The notes beneath the pieces were generated by a model. It saw only the letters and a list, made by a program, of their open reading frames with translations, did not search any database and was not told where the DNA came from. Below are positions 27,929 to 35,983 of a stretch of 64,000 nucleotides of DNA, one piece after another. The first letter of the stretch is position 1, and each line of letters starts with the position of its first letter. Source of the stretch: an uncultured bacterium (lineage in GTDB: Bacteria; Bacillota; Clostridia; Oscillospirales; Oscillospiraceae); assembly GCA_947073515.1 (NCBI GenBank), contig CAMTMC010000003.1, forward strand, positions 1 through 64,000. Reading direction: 5' to 3'. The position numbers were made by a program, and so were the translations under genes.

Positions 27929-28131
27929 AGAAGCGCCGGATTTCCGAACAGGGGAGCCTGGACCGGAGCGAGGGATGCAAACCAAGCGGCGTAGCCCGGC
28001 TGTTTGTATCCCGAGTCGGAGGGAAGGCGACCCGGCCGTGAGGAAACCGAGGCGTGACACCAAAGAAGCGCCGGATTTCCGAACAGGGGAGCCTGGACCG
28101 GAGCGAGGGATACAAACCAAGCCGGCGCAGC
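27929..28131 (+). repeat. Structured interspersed repeat, locus 1 (A-B-A, period 135)
   Basis: A ~68-base unit starting AGAAGCGCCGGATTTCCG occurs at 27929 and again at 28064, nearly identical, with a middle part between. It begins six bases after the stop of the nuclease gene. Within it GGGATGCAAAC (27972-27982) pairs with GTTTGTATCCC (28002-28012). The same layout is at 30579-30779 with compensatory changes in this stem. Confidence 0.7.
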
Positions 28132-28161
28132 CACAAATTTATCACAGAACGGAGATACAAT

Positions 28162-29076
28162 ATGGAGATTGACCGCAAGGCCCTGAAAGAGCAGGCCAAA
28201 GACGCCTTGGAGCTCGCCCGGCCCAGGGGCTGGACGGTAGCCCTGCTGTATATTTTCATGACTACCGGGGTTTCTGTCCTGCTGTCCCTCATCCCCCTGC
28301 CCGTGGATCCAGAGACCGGGCTCAGCTCCCCCGCCCTGTTTCTCAATATCCTGTACTCCATGTACGGGACCGTGGTGGGGTTCGGCCTTGTTCTGTGGGC
28401 CCTGTGGGTGGGCCGGAGGCTGTCCGCCGGGGCGTCCGCCCTCACCCAGGGCTTCTCTGTGGCGGGACGGGTTATCGTGATGAACGTGCTGATTTTCCTC
28501 CGGGTTGTGGGGTGGACCGCCCTGTTCTACCTGGGTTACCTCATCCTGCTGAGCAGCGCCCTCATGCTGTTCCCCCTCCTCTCCCCGGGGGCCGCGGCGC
28601 TCCTCCTCCTGCTCTCCTACGGCGTGTTCTTCGGGTTTTACGTGTCTGTCATACTCCGTTACGCCCTGGCCCCCTATCTGCTGGCCGACCACCCGGACGA
28701 CGGCCCCTCCGCCGCCATCCGCCGCAGCGTGTCCCTGATGTGGGGGTGGAAGTGGGAATTATTTAAGCTGGACCTGTCTTTTTTGAACTGGCAGATCCCC
28801 ATCTCCCTGCTGAGCCTGGCCGGCCTGGCCGCCTGCCTGTGGTACTTCGATTTCTTCCTGCTCCCCCTCCCCGCCACTCTGGAGGAAGCCATGACCACTG
28901 GGGTATACTTTGCCGCTGTATCCAGCCACCCGCTGACCGTCCTGGTGATGACCCTGATCCCCCTCCCCCTGTCTCTGAAATTCCTCCCCTACCGGGAGGT
29001 CACCCTGGCCGGGTTCTACGACGCCCGCCTCCAGGCCCCCTCCGGCCCGGACCTGCCCATGATGCCGCCGGTATGA
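28162..29076 (+). CDS. DUF975 family membrane protein
   Basis: 304 residues. The start MEIDRKALKEQAKDALELAR and five to six hydrophobic segments, with RYALAPYLLADHPDDGPSAA and SVSLMWGWKWELFKLDL between them, are typical of DUF975 integral membrane proteins of clostridia; function unknown. I start at ATG 28162 with ACGGAG eight bases upstream; a longer in-frame start would translate the repeat at locus 1. The stop overlaps the next start as ATGA, so it is coupled to the lipoprotein gene. Confidence 0.82.
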   Translation: MEIDRKALKEQAKDALELARPRGWTVALLYIFMTTGVSVLLSLIPLPVDPETGLSSPALFLNILYSMYGTVVGFGLVLWALWVGRRLSAGASALTQGFSVAGRVIVMNVLIFLRVVGWTALFYLGYLILLSSALMLFPLLSPGAAALLLLLSYGVFFGFYVSVILRYALAPYLLADHPDDGPSAAIRRSVSLMWGWKWELFKLDLSFLNWQIPISLLSLAGLAACLWYFDFFLLPLPATLEEAMTTGVYFAAVSSHPLTVLVMTLIPLPLSLKFLPYREVTLAGFYDARLQAPSGPDLPMMPPV

Positions 29077-29762
29077 GGAGCAAGCGTGTTTCGATCCGCC
29101 GCCCCCTGGCCGCCCTGGGGCTGGTGTTGATTCTCCTGGCCGGGGGCGGCTGCGGGGCCTCCCAGTCCGGCGGGCAGGCGGCCTCTGTCCAGCAGGCCTG
29201 GCTGGATCACCTGGCCGGGAAATACGGGGGCCATTTCTCCCTGGAGGGGGCCAGCGTCACGGCGGACGACCATCCCGAGTGGCCGCTGTTCCTCACCCCC
29301 GCCTCCGGTGGGGAGGGCTATCTGGACAACTACGCCCCCCGCCTGCTGCGGGAGGAGCTGGAGATGGTTCTGGCCCCCCTGGCCCAGGAGGCGCTGGGGG
29401 ACTGCCAGCTCTACCTGGAGCCCAACTGTCCCCCCTCCGCCCTGGGGCCGGAGTCCACGGCGGAGGAGCTGCTCACCCAGTCCCAGACCGATTATACCCT
29501 CTTTACCCCCGCCAGCGGCCAGGAGGAGGACGAGGCCCGGGTCCAGGCGTTTCTGGACGGGATCCGGGCCCAGGGCTACCAGCTGCGGTATGTGCGGGTG
29601 CTGTTTATGGACCCCAGCCCCTATGTGCCGGTGGAACGGCCGGAGGGCTCCTACTGCCAGGGGGAGGAGATCGACCAGTGCCAGTACTGGCTCCAGGCCT
29701 CTCTGGAGGACGGCGGCTATGACCTGGTATGGCGGGAACCCTCCCAGCTCCTGGGCCTCTGA
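29073..29762 (+). CDS. Predicted lipoprotein, unknown function
   Basis: 229 residues. A basic head (MRSKRVSIRR), a hydrophobic segment and lipobox LAGGGC (Cys near residue 26) indicate a membrane-anchored, extracytoplasmic protein. The rest is acidic and Gln/Glu-rich with conserved-looking aromatic motifs (SQTDYTLFTPA, YQLRYVRVLFMDPS). I do not recognise the family. Four-base overlap with the DUF975 gene and a terminator after it define a two-gene operon. Confidence 0.7.
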   Translation: MRSKRVSIRRPLAALGLVLILLAGGGCGASQSGGQAASVQQAWLDHLAGKYGGHFSLEGASVTADDHPEWPLFLTPASGGEGYLDNYAPRLLREELEMVLAPLAQEALGDCQLYLEPNCPPSALGPESTAEELLTQSQTDYTLFTPASGQEEDEARVQAFLDGIRAQGYQLRYVRVLFMDPSPYVPVERPEGSYCQGEEIDQCQYWLQASLEDGGYDLVWREPSQLLGL

Positions 29763-29804
29763 CGGCGCTGATTGGCCGCCGGGAGCGGCCCTGTCGACTA
29801 TATG

Positions 29805-29842
29805 AAAAAGGCTGGCTGCCCCTACGGCAGCCGGCCTTTTTT
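29805..29842 (+). terminator. Terminator of the DUF975-lipoprotein operon
   Basis: AAAAAGGCTGGCTGC, loop, GCAGCCGGCC followed by six T. Confidence 0.9.
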
Positions 29843-29871
29843 CCCAGTGAAAATTATTTTTCAATTTCTTG

Positions 29872-29910
29872 GAACATTTGTTTGACAAATGCTGAAATTT
29901 ATGTTATAAT
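29872..29910 (+). promoter_or_regulatory. lexA promoter with LexA box
   Basis: TTGACA (29882-29887), 17 bases, TATAAT (29905-29910): consensus. GAACATTTGTTT (29872-29883) matches the Gram-positive LexA box GAACN4GTTC with one change and overlaps the -35, indicating autoregulation. Confidence 0.75.
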
Positions 29911-29963
29911 AGGCCAAATTTGCCGGACGCCTCCCGGCCCGCATGCGGAAAGGAGCGGTCATT

Positions 29964-30581
29964 ATGGCCAATTTGACCCGGAAACAGCAAGAGATCTATG
30001 ATTTTATCCTGTCCTTCACCAGCGAATACGGCTATCCCCCCTCTGTGCGGGAGATCGGCGCCGCAATGGGGCTCAAGTCCCCCTCCACCGTCCACTTCCA
30101 CCTGAAGGGGCTGGAGGAGGCGGGGGCCATCGTCAAGGCGGAGGGTAAAACCCGGGCCATCTCCCTGCCCGGCGTCCCCCGGGGGCCGGTGTCAGAGGAG
30201 GAGACCCCCCGGGCTAACCAGGTGCCCGTGGTGGGCAACGTGGCTGCCGGCTCCCCCATCCTGGCCCAGGAGTGCGTTGAGGACTACCTCACCTTCGACA
30301 CCCAGGGGTTATCCGGGGAGCACTTCGCCCTCCGGGTCCGAGGGGAGTCCATGCTCAACGCCGGCATCCTCCCCGGCGACCTGGTGGTGGTCCACCGCCA
30401 GCAGGAGGCCCGGAACGGGGAGATCGTGGTGGCCCTCTTTGAGGACGAGGCCACGGTTAAGACCTATCAGCTGAAAAACGGCCACCTGTGGCTGCTGCCG
30501 GAGAACCCGGAGTATGAGCCCATTGACGGCGCCCAGGCCGAGATCATCGGCAAAGTGGTGGCCGTGGTCCGGCGCTACTAA
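29964..30581 (+). CDS. lexA: LexA SOS repressor
   Basis: 205 residues. N-terminal winged-helix DNA-binding domain (LTRKQQEIYDFILSF, PPSVREIGAAMGLKSPSTV), linker, and an S24 peptidase domain with cleavage site Ala95-Gly96 (NVAAGSP), nucleophile Ser129 (GESML) and Lys166 (EATVKTY). RecA-stimulated self-cleavage should relieve repression of SOS genes. ATG 29964 has AAAGGAG eight bases upstream. It is monocistronic. The stop codon is the first triplet of repeat locus 2. Confidence 0.97.
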   Translation: MANLTRKQQEIYDFILSFTSEYGYPPSVREIGAAMGLKSPSTVHFHLKGLEEAGAIVKAEGKTRAISLPGVPRGPVSEEETPRANQVPVVGNVAAGSPILAQECVEDYLTFDTQGLSGEHFALRVRGESMLNAGILPGDLVVVHRQQEARNGEIVVALFEDEATVKTYQLKNGHLWLLPENPEYEPIDGAQAEIIGKVVAVVRRY

Positions 30582-30779
30582 GCGCCCGAGCCGTCGTGAG
30601 CAGCGAGCCTGGACCGGAGCGAGGAACACAAACCAAGGAGGACCGGAGGTCCGTATGTTTGTGTTCCGAGTCGGAGGGAAGGGGAGCGTCGCGAACAGGC
30701 GAGGCGTGATACCATTAAGCGCCCGAGCCGTCGTGAGCAGCGAGCCTGGACCGGAGCGAGGAACACAGACCCATATACA
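30579..30779 (+). repeat. Structured interspersed repeat, locus 2 (A-B-A, period 137)
   Basis: TAAGCGCCCGAGCCGTCGTG occurs at 30579 and 30716, each followed by AGCAGCGAGCCTGGACCGGA. The stem GGAACACAAAC (30623-30633) / GTTTGTGTTCC (30657-30667) corresponds to that of locus 1 with paired base changes. The loop holds a smaller hairpin, GGACC...GGTCC. The first copy overlaps the lexA stop codon. Confidence 0.7.
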
Positions 30780-30783
30780 CATC

Positions 30784-30815
30784 CGAGGGGGCCGGCCGGG
30801 CCCCCTCATTTTTTC
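30784..30815 (+). terminator. Terminator downstream of lexA and repeat locus 2
   Basis: GAGGGGGCC / GGCCCCCTC stem followed on the plus strand by ATTTTTT. It overlaps the end region of the convergent TauE gene. Confidence 0.75.
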
Positions 30816-31171
30816 TCTTTGCCGAACAGCTCCATCAGGCCCACAGCGATGAGAAAACCCCCGAACAGCTTCCGCAGCAGCCCCACCTCCATGGAGGTGG
30901 CCGCCCAGGCGGCCAGGGCGGCGCAGACCAGCCCGGCGCCGATGGCGGGGATGAGGGCTGCCTTTTCAATATAGCCGTTTTTCAGGTGGGCCGGCAGGGC
31001 CAACAGCCCGGCGGGGAGGAAATACAGCAGGTTGATCCCCTGGGCCAGCCGCTGGTCCACCCCTGCGAAGGCGGTCATATAGACCAGCAGCAGGGTGCCG
31101 CCCCCCACGCCAAAGCCGGACAGCACACCGGTGGCCGCCCCCACCGCCAGAGGGAGAATCCAGTCTGTCAT
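30806..31171 (-). CDS. Half-size TauE/SafE permease, second of a pair
   Basis: 121 residues with four hydrophobic helices; GVLSGFGVGGGTLLLVYM and LAQGINLLYFLPAGLLALP are the TauE/SafE glycine-rich signatures. Ordinary family members (~250 residues) contain two such halves. This gene overlaps its partner by four bases (ATGA) with GGAG inside the partner, so the two halves probably assemble as one transporter for an anion such as sulfite or an organosulfonate (family-level inference; the substrate is unknown). Confidence 0.82.
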   Translation of the reverse strand: MTDWILPLAVGAATGVLSGFGVGGGTLLLVYMTAFAGVDQRLAQGINLLYFLPAGLLALPAHLKNGYIEKAALIPAIGAGLVCAALAAWAATSMEVGLLRKLFGGFLIAVGLMELFGKEKK

Positions 31172-31521
31172 AGGAAGCTCCTCACCCCTCCGTAGATCAG
31201 CAGCAGGCCGAAGGCCCGCTTCAGCCACAGCATTTTCATCCCCTTGAACCACCTGCCCCCGGCCCAGCCGCCCAGGGCGCCCCCTATGAGATAGGGCAGG
31301 GCGGCCATAAAATCCAGCCCGCCCCGGAGGAAGTAGATCACCACCGACAGGGCGCACAGGGGCAGGATCACCGCCACCGAGGTGGCGAAGGCCCTGCGCT
31401 GGTCCAGCTTGCAGCAGCCCGTCAGCACAGGGACGAGCACCGACCCGCCCCCGCCGCCAAAGAGCCCGTTGGCCAGCCCCGCCAGCCCTCCAGCCAGCCC
31501 ATATCTCCATTTTGACCGCAA
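31168..31521 (-). CDS. Half-size TauE/SafE permease, first of a pair
   Basis: 117 residues from a TTG start (31521), four hydrophobic segments. GLANGLFGGGGGSVLVPVL and AFATSVAVILPLCALSVV are the first-half signatures of TauE/SafE. The ribosome binding site AAAGGGGG lies in the 3' arm of a strong hairpin (31519-31566) and the TTG falls in the following T run, so translation or transcription is probably controlled there. Coupled to the second half by ATGA overlap. Confidence 0.82.
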   Translation of the reverse strand: MRSKWRYGLAGGLAGLANGLFGGGGGSVLVPVLTGCCKLDQRRAFATSVAVILPLCALSVVIYFLRGGLDFMAALPYLIGGALGGWAGGRWFKGMKMLWLKRAFGLLLIYGGVRSFL

Positions 31522-31566
31522 AAAACCGCCCCCTTTGGGCTTAGTGTGCCATCAAAAGGGCGGTTT
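31519..31566 (-). promoter_or_regulatory. Terminator-like hairpin hiding the TauE ribosome binding site
   Basis: On the minus strand AAACCGCCCTTT pairs with AAAGGGGGCGGTTT, followed by six T that run into the TTG start. It could act as an attenuator or RBS-sequestering leader. Confidence 0.55.
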
Positions 31567-31628
31567 ATGTATCGCCCGGCGGGGCAGGGACGGCGGCTTT
31601 TGAGGTGAAAAATATTTTACATTTCCCC

Positions 31629-31689
31629 TTGACAGCGTCTATGGCGGGTGATATATTTATAACACCGCAAAGTTATAAATATATCACCC
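31629..31689 (+). promoter_or_regulatory. Promoter with 18-bp inverted repeat before the membrane protein-XRE pair
   Basis: TTGACA (31629-31634), 17 bases, TATATT (31652-31657). A perfect inverted repeat with arms 31646-31663 (GGGTGATATATTTATAAC) and 31672-31689 covers the -10 and ends at the ribosome binding site GGAGG. It is probably the operator of the XRE protein, or a 5' mRNA hairpin. Confidence 0.7.
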
Positions 31690-31702
31690 GGAGGAATACG
31701 CT

Positions 31703-32110
31703 ATGAAAAAGTCGAAAGTTACCCTGAAGGAACTGGTCGGGACAAAAATTATTTACGCCGCTCTTCTGGTCTGCTACTACTGGATGTGGGCCAGGCGGGA
31801 CTGGCATAATTATTATGATATCATTCAGGATGTAGTTTCCGTCTTTACGATCGTGTTCTTTATCCTACAGGCCAGCCGCATCCATAAATACAGCAAGGAG
31901 GAGAAGGACGAGCTGGCCATTCAAAACCTGCGCCGGGCGGACTCCGCCGGACTGAAAATTTTGGTGGTGGCTGTAAGTGTCATCGCTTTCGCCTGCGCCG
32001 TCAAGGCCATCAGCGGGACAGTGGCGGGCTACGCCCTGGTGGGGGCCGTCCTGGCGATCACTGTGGTACGGTTCGCCCTATTCTGTGTGATGGACAGCAA
32101 GGGAATTTGA
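31703..32110 (+). CDS. Small polytopic membrane protein paired with an XRE regulator
   Basis: 135 residues with four hydrophobic segments: IIYAALLVCYYWMW, VVSVFTIVFFILQASR, ILVVAVSVIAFACAV and a last one near the C-terminus. The head is basic and the central loop charged (KYSKEEKDELAIQNLRRAD). It resembles the DUF-type membrane partners that commonly precede a 67-residue XRE protein in clostridia. Function unknown; perhaps it senses something at the membrane and relays to the regulator. Stop and next start are one base apart. Confidence 0.75.
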   Translation: MKKSKVTLKELVGTKIIYAALLVCYYWMWARRDWHNYYDIIQDVVSVFTIVFFILQASRIHKYSKEEKDELAIQNLRRADSAGLKILVVAVSVIAFACAVKAISGTVAGYALVGAVLAITVVRFALFCVMDSKGI

Positions 32111-32111
32111 C

Positions 32112-32315
32112 ATGGGCCTTAAAACAAAGGTCAAAGAGTACCGGGAACAAGCCGGGCTGAAACAGAGCGAGCTGGCGGAACTGGTACACGCAAGGCGGGA
32201 GACCATCGTCCACTTGGAAAACGGCCGGTATAACCCCTCCCTGAAGCTGGCGATGGAGATCGCCAAAGTCTTCCATGTGACGGTGGAGGAGCTGTTTGAG
32301 TTCACAGACGACTGA
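32112..32315 (+). CDS. XRE (Cro/CI) family regulator, 67 residues
   Basis: A single helix-turn-helix domain of the minimal Cro/CI type: LKTKVKEYREQAGLKQSELA, then ARRETIVHLENGRYNPSL and the family end VFHVTVEELFEF. Cytoplasmic DNA-binding protein; the obvious target is the palindrome in its own promoter (31646-31689). Co-transcribed with the membrane protein; ends at a strong terminator. Confidence 0.88.
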   Translation: MGLKTKVKEYREQAGLKQSELAELVHARRETIVHLENGRYNPSLKLAMEIAKVFHVTVEELFEFTDD

Positions 32316-32336
32316 CCTCACTTCATATATGATATT

Positions 32337-32393
32337 AAAAACTTCGTTTTTCTCCTGTCTCGCCCCTGGGACAGGAAGAAAAACGAAGTTTTT
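32337..32393. terminator. Bidirectional terminator after the XRE gene
   Basis: AAAAACTTCGTTTTTC...TCCTGTC pairs with GACAGGA...GAAAAACGAAGTTTTT: a >20-bp stem. Confidence 0.85.
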
Positions 32394-32412
32394 CGCAAAT
32401 GTTTCTTTTTTG

Positions 32413-32444
32413 GTTCCTTTTTTCTTTGAAAAGAAAAAAGGAAC
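32413..32444. terminator. AT-rich palindrome ending copA-csoR
   Basis: GTTCCTTTTTTCTTT and AAAGAAAAAAGGAAC arms, directly after the csoR stop; similar in style to the palindrome after nrdG. Confidence 0.6.
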
Positions 32445-32708
32445 TCACTCCACCAGCTTATCCAGCAGGACGGCCAGCTCCTCCAGCTTCTTCTCCGGGG
32501 CGCCGGAGGAGGCCGCCTCCCGGACGCAGCAGTCCATGTGGGCCCGGAGCACCATCCGGTTGGCCTTCTTCAGGATGGACTGGGCGGCCATGAGCTGGCT
32601 GGACACGTCCAGGCAGTAGCGGTCCTCCTCCACCATCTTCAAAATCCCGTCGATCTGGCCCCGGGCGGTCTTCAGCAGGCGGTTGACCTGGGCGTGGTCG
32701 GCTCTCAC
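32445..32708 (-). CDS. csoR: CsoR-family copper-sensing repressor
   Basis: 87 residues, all-helical. The Cu(I) ligands are visible as Cys in [10 protein letters not shown] and the His/Cys pair in RAHMDCCV (the C-H-C set of CsoR). The start [16 protein letters not shown] is also family-typical. It should release copA on Cu(I) binding. The GTG start overlaps the copA stop as GTGA. A palindromic GC-rich operator lies before copA at 35302-35323. Confidence 0.9.
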   Translation of the reverse strand: MRADHAQVNRLLKTARGQIDGILKMVEEDRYCLDVSSQLMAAQSILKKANRMVLRAHMDCCVREAASSGAPEKKLEELAVLLDKLVE

Positions 32709-32914
32709 TGGATGGACACCACCTCATAGCCCGCCTGGGTGACGGCGTCGGTGAGGATCTGGTCCGGCACCTCCTTGGACAGGGTCAAGGAGGCGGACTT
32801 GCCCTCCAGGCTCATCTCCACAGCGGAGACGCCGTCGATGGCGGACAGGGCCTTCTCCACCCGGCCGGTGCAGTGGGCGCACATCATGCCCTCGATCATC
32901 ATGGTCTTGTTCAT
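32705..32914 (-). CDS. copZ: Internal CopZ-like copper chaperone (possible separate product)
   Basis: In frame with copA, an ATG at 32914 is preceded by AAAAGGAG at eight to nine bases. It would give a 69-residue protein starting [19 protein letters not shown], the size and motif of a CopZ chaperone. This suggests that copA and copZ were adjacent genes joined by loss of the copA stop, and that free CopZ may still be made. No direct evidence of internal initiation. Confidence 0.5.
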   Translation of the reverse strand: MNKTMMIEGMMCAHCTGRVEKALSAIDGVSAVEMSLEGKSASLTLSKEVPDQILTDAVTQAGYEVVSIQ

Positions 32915-35269
32915 CGTGATCTCTCCTTTTTTGTCGTTTATCTCCACAGGACAGGCACAGGGGGCCTGTTCCGCTGTGTGCTCACACTGGAATCTGCTTT
33001 TAAAGAACCGCAGGCGCAATGCGTTAGTCACCACACACACCGAGGACAGGCTCATGGCGGCGGAGGCGAACATGGGGTTGAGCTGCCAGTTCAGGGCCGA
33101 GTAGAACACGCCGGCGGCCAGAGGGATGCCCAGGGCGTTGTAGAAAAAGGCCCAGAACAGGTTCTGGCGGATGTTCCGGATGGTGGCCCGGGACAGCTCC
33201 ACCGCCGCGGCCACGTCCAGCAGGTCGGACTTCATCAGCACCAGGTCGGCGGACTCAATGGCCACGTCGGTGCCCGCCCCGATGGCCAGGCCCACGTCCG
33301 CCCGGGCCAGGGCGGGGGCGTCGTTGATGCCGTCCCCCACCATGGCCACCTTTTTGCCGGCCTGCTGGAGCTCCTTCACCTTGCGCTCCTTGTCCTGGGG
33401 GAGCACCTCGGCCAGCACCTGGGTGACCCCCAGCTCTCCGCCGATGGCGGCGGCGGTGCGGCGGTTGTCGCCGGTGAGCATGACCACCTCCAGCCCCAAT
33501 TCCTTGAAAGCGGCCACCGCCTGGGCGCTGGTGGGCTTGGGGGTGTCGGCCACAGCGATGATGCCTAGTAATTTTTTGTCGGTTTCGTCCCCGAAGTAGA
33601 GCGGGGTCTTGCCCTGGGCGGCCAAGGCGTCAGCCCGGGCGGACAGAGGGCCGGGGGCGATGCCCGCCTCCTCCATCATAACATGGCTGCCGCCGATATA
33701 GGTGTGTTGATTGAACTCGGCCCGGACGCCCCGGCCGTGGACGGCGGTAAACCCGCTTACGGAGGCAAGGGCTAGATTCCGCTTCACCGCCTCCTCCACG
33801 ATGGCGGTGGCTAAGGGGTGCTCCGAGGGGCCCTCCAGGCAGTAGGCGATGGAGAGCAGGCCCTCCTCCCCCTCCGGCCCGGGGACGGCGGGGATGATGT
33901 CGGTGACCACCGGCTTGCCCTGGGTGAGGGTGCCCGTCTTATCCAGCACCACCGTGTCCACGGTGTGGAGGGTCTCCAGGGCCTCGGCGGATTTAATCAA
34001 AATACCGTTCTCCGCCCCCTTGCCGGTGCCCACCATAATGGCCACCGGGGTGGCCAGGCCCAGGGCGCATGGGCAGGAGATCACCAGCACGGCCACCCCG
34101 GCGGTGAGGGCCCGGGTGATGTCCCCTCCGGTGGCAAACAGCCACACGGCGGCGGTCACCAGGGCGATGGCCATCACCACCGGCACAAAGACCCCGGCTA
34201 CCTTGTCGGCCAGCTTGGCGATGGGGGCCTTGGAGGCGCTGGCCTCCTCCACCAGGCGGGTCATCTGGGCCAGGGTGGTGTCCTCCCCCACCCGGCTGGC
34301 CCGGAAGATGAAGGAGCCGGACTTGTTGATGGAGGCGGCGGCCACCTTGTCCCCCACGGATTTATCCACGGGGAGGGACTCGCCGGTGAGGGCGGACTCG
34401 TCCACGGCGGACTGGCCCTCGAGAATCACGCCGTCCACCGGGATGGACTGGCCGGGCCGGACCACCACCCGGTCCCCCACCTGGACCTCCTCCACCGGGA
34501 TTTCCGTCTCCCCGCCGTCCCGCAGGACGGTGGCCGTCTTGGGCGCCAAGTCCATCAGGCGGGTGATGGCCTCACCGGTCTTGCCCTTGGAACGGGTCTC
34601 CAAAAATTTCCCCAGGGTGATGAGGGTCAGGATCATACCGGCGGACTCGAAGTACAGGTCCATATGGTACCGGGACACCAGCTCCATGTCCCCATGGCCC
34701 AGGCCGTAGCCCATCTGGTAGATGGCAAAGACGCCGTAGACCACGGCGGCGGCGGAGCCCACGGCGATCAGGCTGTCCATGTTGGGCGCCCGATTCCAGA
34801 GGGTTTTGAAGCCCACCCTAAAATACTTGTCGTTGATATACATAATGGGCAGGGTGAGGAGCAGCTGGGTGAGGCCGAAGGCCACGGCGTTCTCATGGCC
34901 CAGGAGGAACCCCGGCAGGGGCGCCCCCATCATGTGACCCATAGAGATATAGAACAGGGGGATCAGAAAGACGAAGGACCAGATCAGCCGGGATTTCATG
35001 GAGGAGAGCTCCTGTCCCATGGCGTCCTCCCGCTGGGCCGGGGCGGCCTTGCCCTTCTCCGCCGGGAGGGAGGCCCCGTAGCCCGAGGCCGTCACCGCTG
35101 CGATGATGTCCTGGGGGGACACCGCCCCCTCGTCGTACTCCGCTGTCATAGAGTTGGACAGGAGGTTGACTGTGGCGGAGACCCCCTCCAGCTTGTTGAC
35201 GGCCTTCTCCACGTGGGCGGAGCAGGCGGAGCAGGTCATGCCTGTTATGTTAAACTTTTGCTTGGTCAT
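32705..35269 (-). CDS. copA: Copper-exporting P-type ATPase CopA with fused CopZ-like end
   Basis: 854 residues. N-terminal metal-binding domain (GMTCSAC, Cys13/Cys16), membrane helices, TGES (295-298), the CPC motif at 399-401, phosphorylation site DKTGT (Asp443), SEHPLA in the nucleotide domain and [10 protein letters not shown] near the hinge. After the last helices and a Cys/His-rich linker, residues 786-854 form a second complete metal-binding domain (GMMCAHC) that begins with Met and has its own ribosome binding site. Exports Cu(I) from the cytoplasm. AT-rich promoter and CsoR operator upstream. Confidence 0.95.
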   Translation of the reverse strand: MTKQKFNITGMTCSACSAHVEKAVNKLEGVSATVNLLSNSMTAEYDEGAVSPQDIIAAVTASGYGASLPAEKGKAAPAQREDAMGQELSSMKSRLIWSFVFLIPLFYISMGHMMGAPLPGFLLGHENAVAFGLTQLLLTLPIMYINDKYFRVGFKTLWNRAPNMDSLIAVGSAAAVVYGVFAIYQMGYGLGHGDMELVSRYHMDLYFESAGMILTLITLGKFLETRSKGKTGEAITRLMDLAPKTATVLRDGGETEIPVEEVQVGDRVVVRPGQSIPVDGVILEGQSAVDESALTGESLPVDKSVGDKVAAASINKSGSFIFRASRVGEDTTLAQMTRLVEEASASKAPIAKLADKVAGVFVPVVMAIALVTAAVWLFATGGDITRALTAGVAVLVISCPCALGLATPVAIMVGTGKGAENGILIKSAEALETLHTVDTVVLDKTGTLTQGKPVVTDIIPAVPGPEGEEGLLSIAYCLEGPSEHPLATAIVEEAVKRNLALASVSGFTAVHGRGVRAEFNQHTYIGGSHVMMEEAGIAPGPLSARADALAAQGKTPLYFGDETDKKLLGIIAVADTPKPTSAQAVAAFKELGLEVVMLTGDNRRTAAAIGGELGVTQVLAEVLPQDKERKVKELQQAGKKVAMVGDGINDAPALARADVGLAIGAGTDVAIESADLVLMKSDLLDVAAAVELSRATIRNIRQNLFWAFFYNALGIPLAAGVFYSALNWQLNPMFASAAMSLSSVCVVTNALRLRFFKSRFQCEHTAEQAPCACPVEINDKKGEITMNKTMMIEGMMCAHCTGRVEKALSAIDGVSAVEMSLEGKSASLTLSKEVPDQILTDAVTQAGYEVVSIQ

Positions 35270-35301
35270 AAAAATTCACCTGGCTTTCATGTTCCGGATT
35301 A

Positions 35302-35356
35302 ATACCCCCCTGGGGTGGGGTATCTATATGGTAACCCGGGGAGGCGGATTTGTCAA
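35302..35356 (-). promoter_or_regulatory. copA promoter and CsoR operator
   Basis: Minus strand TTGACA (35351-35356), 17 bases, TACCAT (35328-35333). The dyad ATACCCCCCTGGGGTGGGG followed by TAT at 35302-35323 is a typical G-tract CsoR site, overlapping the transcription start. Confidence 0.75.
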
Positions 35357-35390
35357 GTATTAGTCTCTCCCGGTTAGGGGAAAACATGTG

Positions 35391-35420
35391 AAAACGCCGG
35401 AGCCTTCCGGCTCCGGCGCT
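35391..35420 (-). terminator. Terminator of queT
   Basis: GCGCCGGAGCC, four-base loop, GGCTCCGGCGTTTTC on the minus strand, about 12 bases after the stop codon. Confidence 0.85.
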
Positions 35421-35432
35421 GGTGGTTCCGTA

Positions 35433-35951
35433 TTACGCGGCGGACAGCCGCTCCACCGGGATGAAGGGCCGCAGGGCGGGCACCTTGGGCAGGGCGGACA
35501 GCAGCAGCTGGCCCAGCACCACGCAGGCGGCCAGCTCGCCCAGGCCGACGGTGAGCGCGTTGAGGGCGTAGGCCTGCCAAAAGGCGGGGCCAAAGCCCAC
35601 GGTGGACCAGGCGATCACTCCGCCCACAATGGCGGCGTTGCACAGCACCGGCGGCAGGGAGGCCAGCCAGCGGTTGGGCATCCGCTGGGTCATCAGGCAG
35701 GCCAGGAGAGTCGCCAGAGAACCGGCCACCACATCAATCAGCCCAAAAGGAGAGAACAGGTTGGCCAGAAGACAGCCGGCAAACAGCCCCGGCACGGCCG
35801 CCGGGAAGAGAAAGGGCAGAACGGTGAGGGCCTCCGCCACACGGAACTGCACCCCCATGTGCTGGGGGATGGGCAGAAACATCGTGAGGGTGGCGTACAC
35901 CGCCGCGATGAGGGCGGCAAGGGTCAGGTCTTTGACGGTGAATTTGGACAT
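35433..35951 (-). CDS. queT: QueT family transporter (predicted queuosine-precursor uptake)
   Basis: 172 residues with five to six hydrophobic segments. TVKDLTLAALIAAVYATLT and the QFRVAEALTVLPFLFPAAVP region are the QueT signatures; QueT is the predicted substrate-binding component for preQ0/preQ1 or queuine, sharing the ECF module with ThiT. RBS GGAGG is eight bases before the ATG. I looked for a preQ1 riboswitch upstream and could not support one. Upstream lies repeat locus 3. Confidence 0.85.
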   Translation of the reverse strand: MSKFTVKDLTLAALIAAVYATLTMFLPIPQHMGVQFRVAEALTVLPFLFPAAVPGLFAGCLLANLFSPFGLIDVVAGSLATLLACLMTQRMPNRWLASLPPVLCNAAIVGGVIAWSTVGFGPAFWQAYALNALTVGLGELAACVVLGQLLLSALPKVPALRPFIPVERLSAA

Positions 35952-35983
35952 AAAAAAACCTCCATTTTTTGTTTAGAGAACGG

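Noticed and set aside
27924-28131. CRISPR array
   Set aside because: Only two imperfect repeats of ~68 bases with one spacer-like middle, pairing internally; no cas genes in the window.
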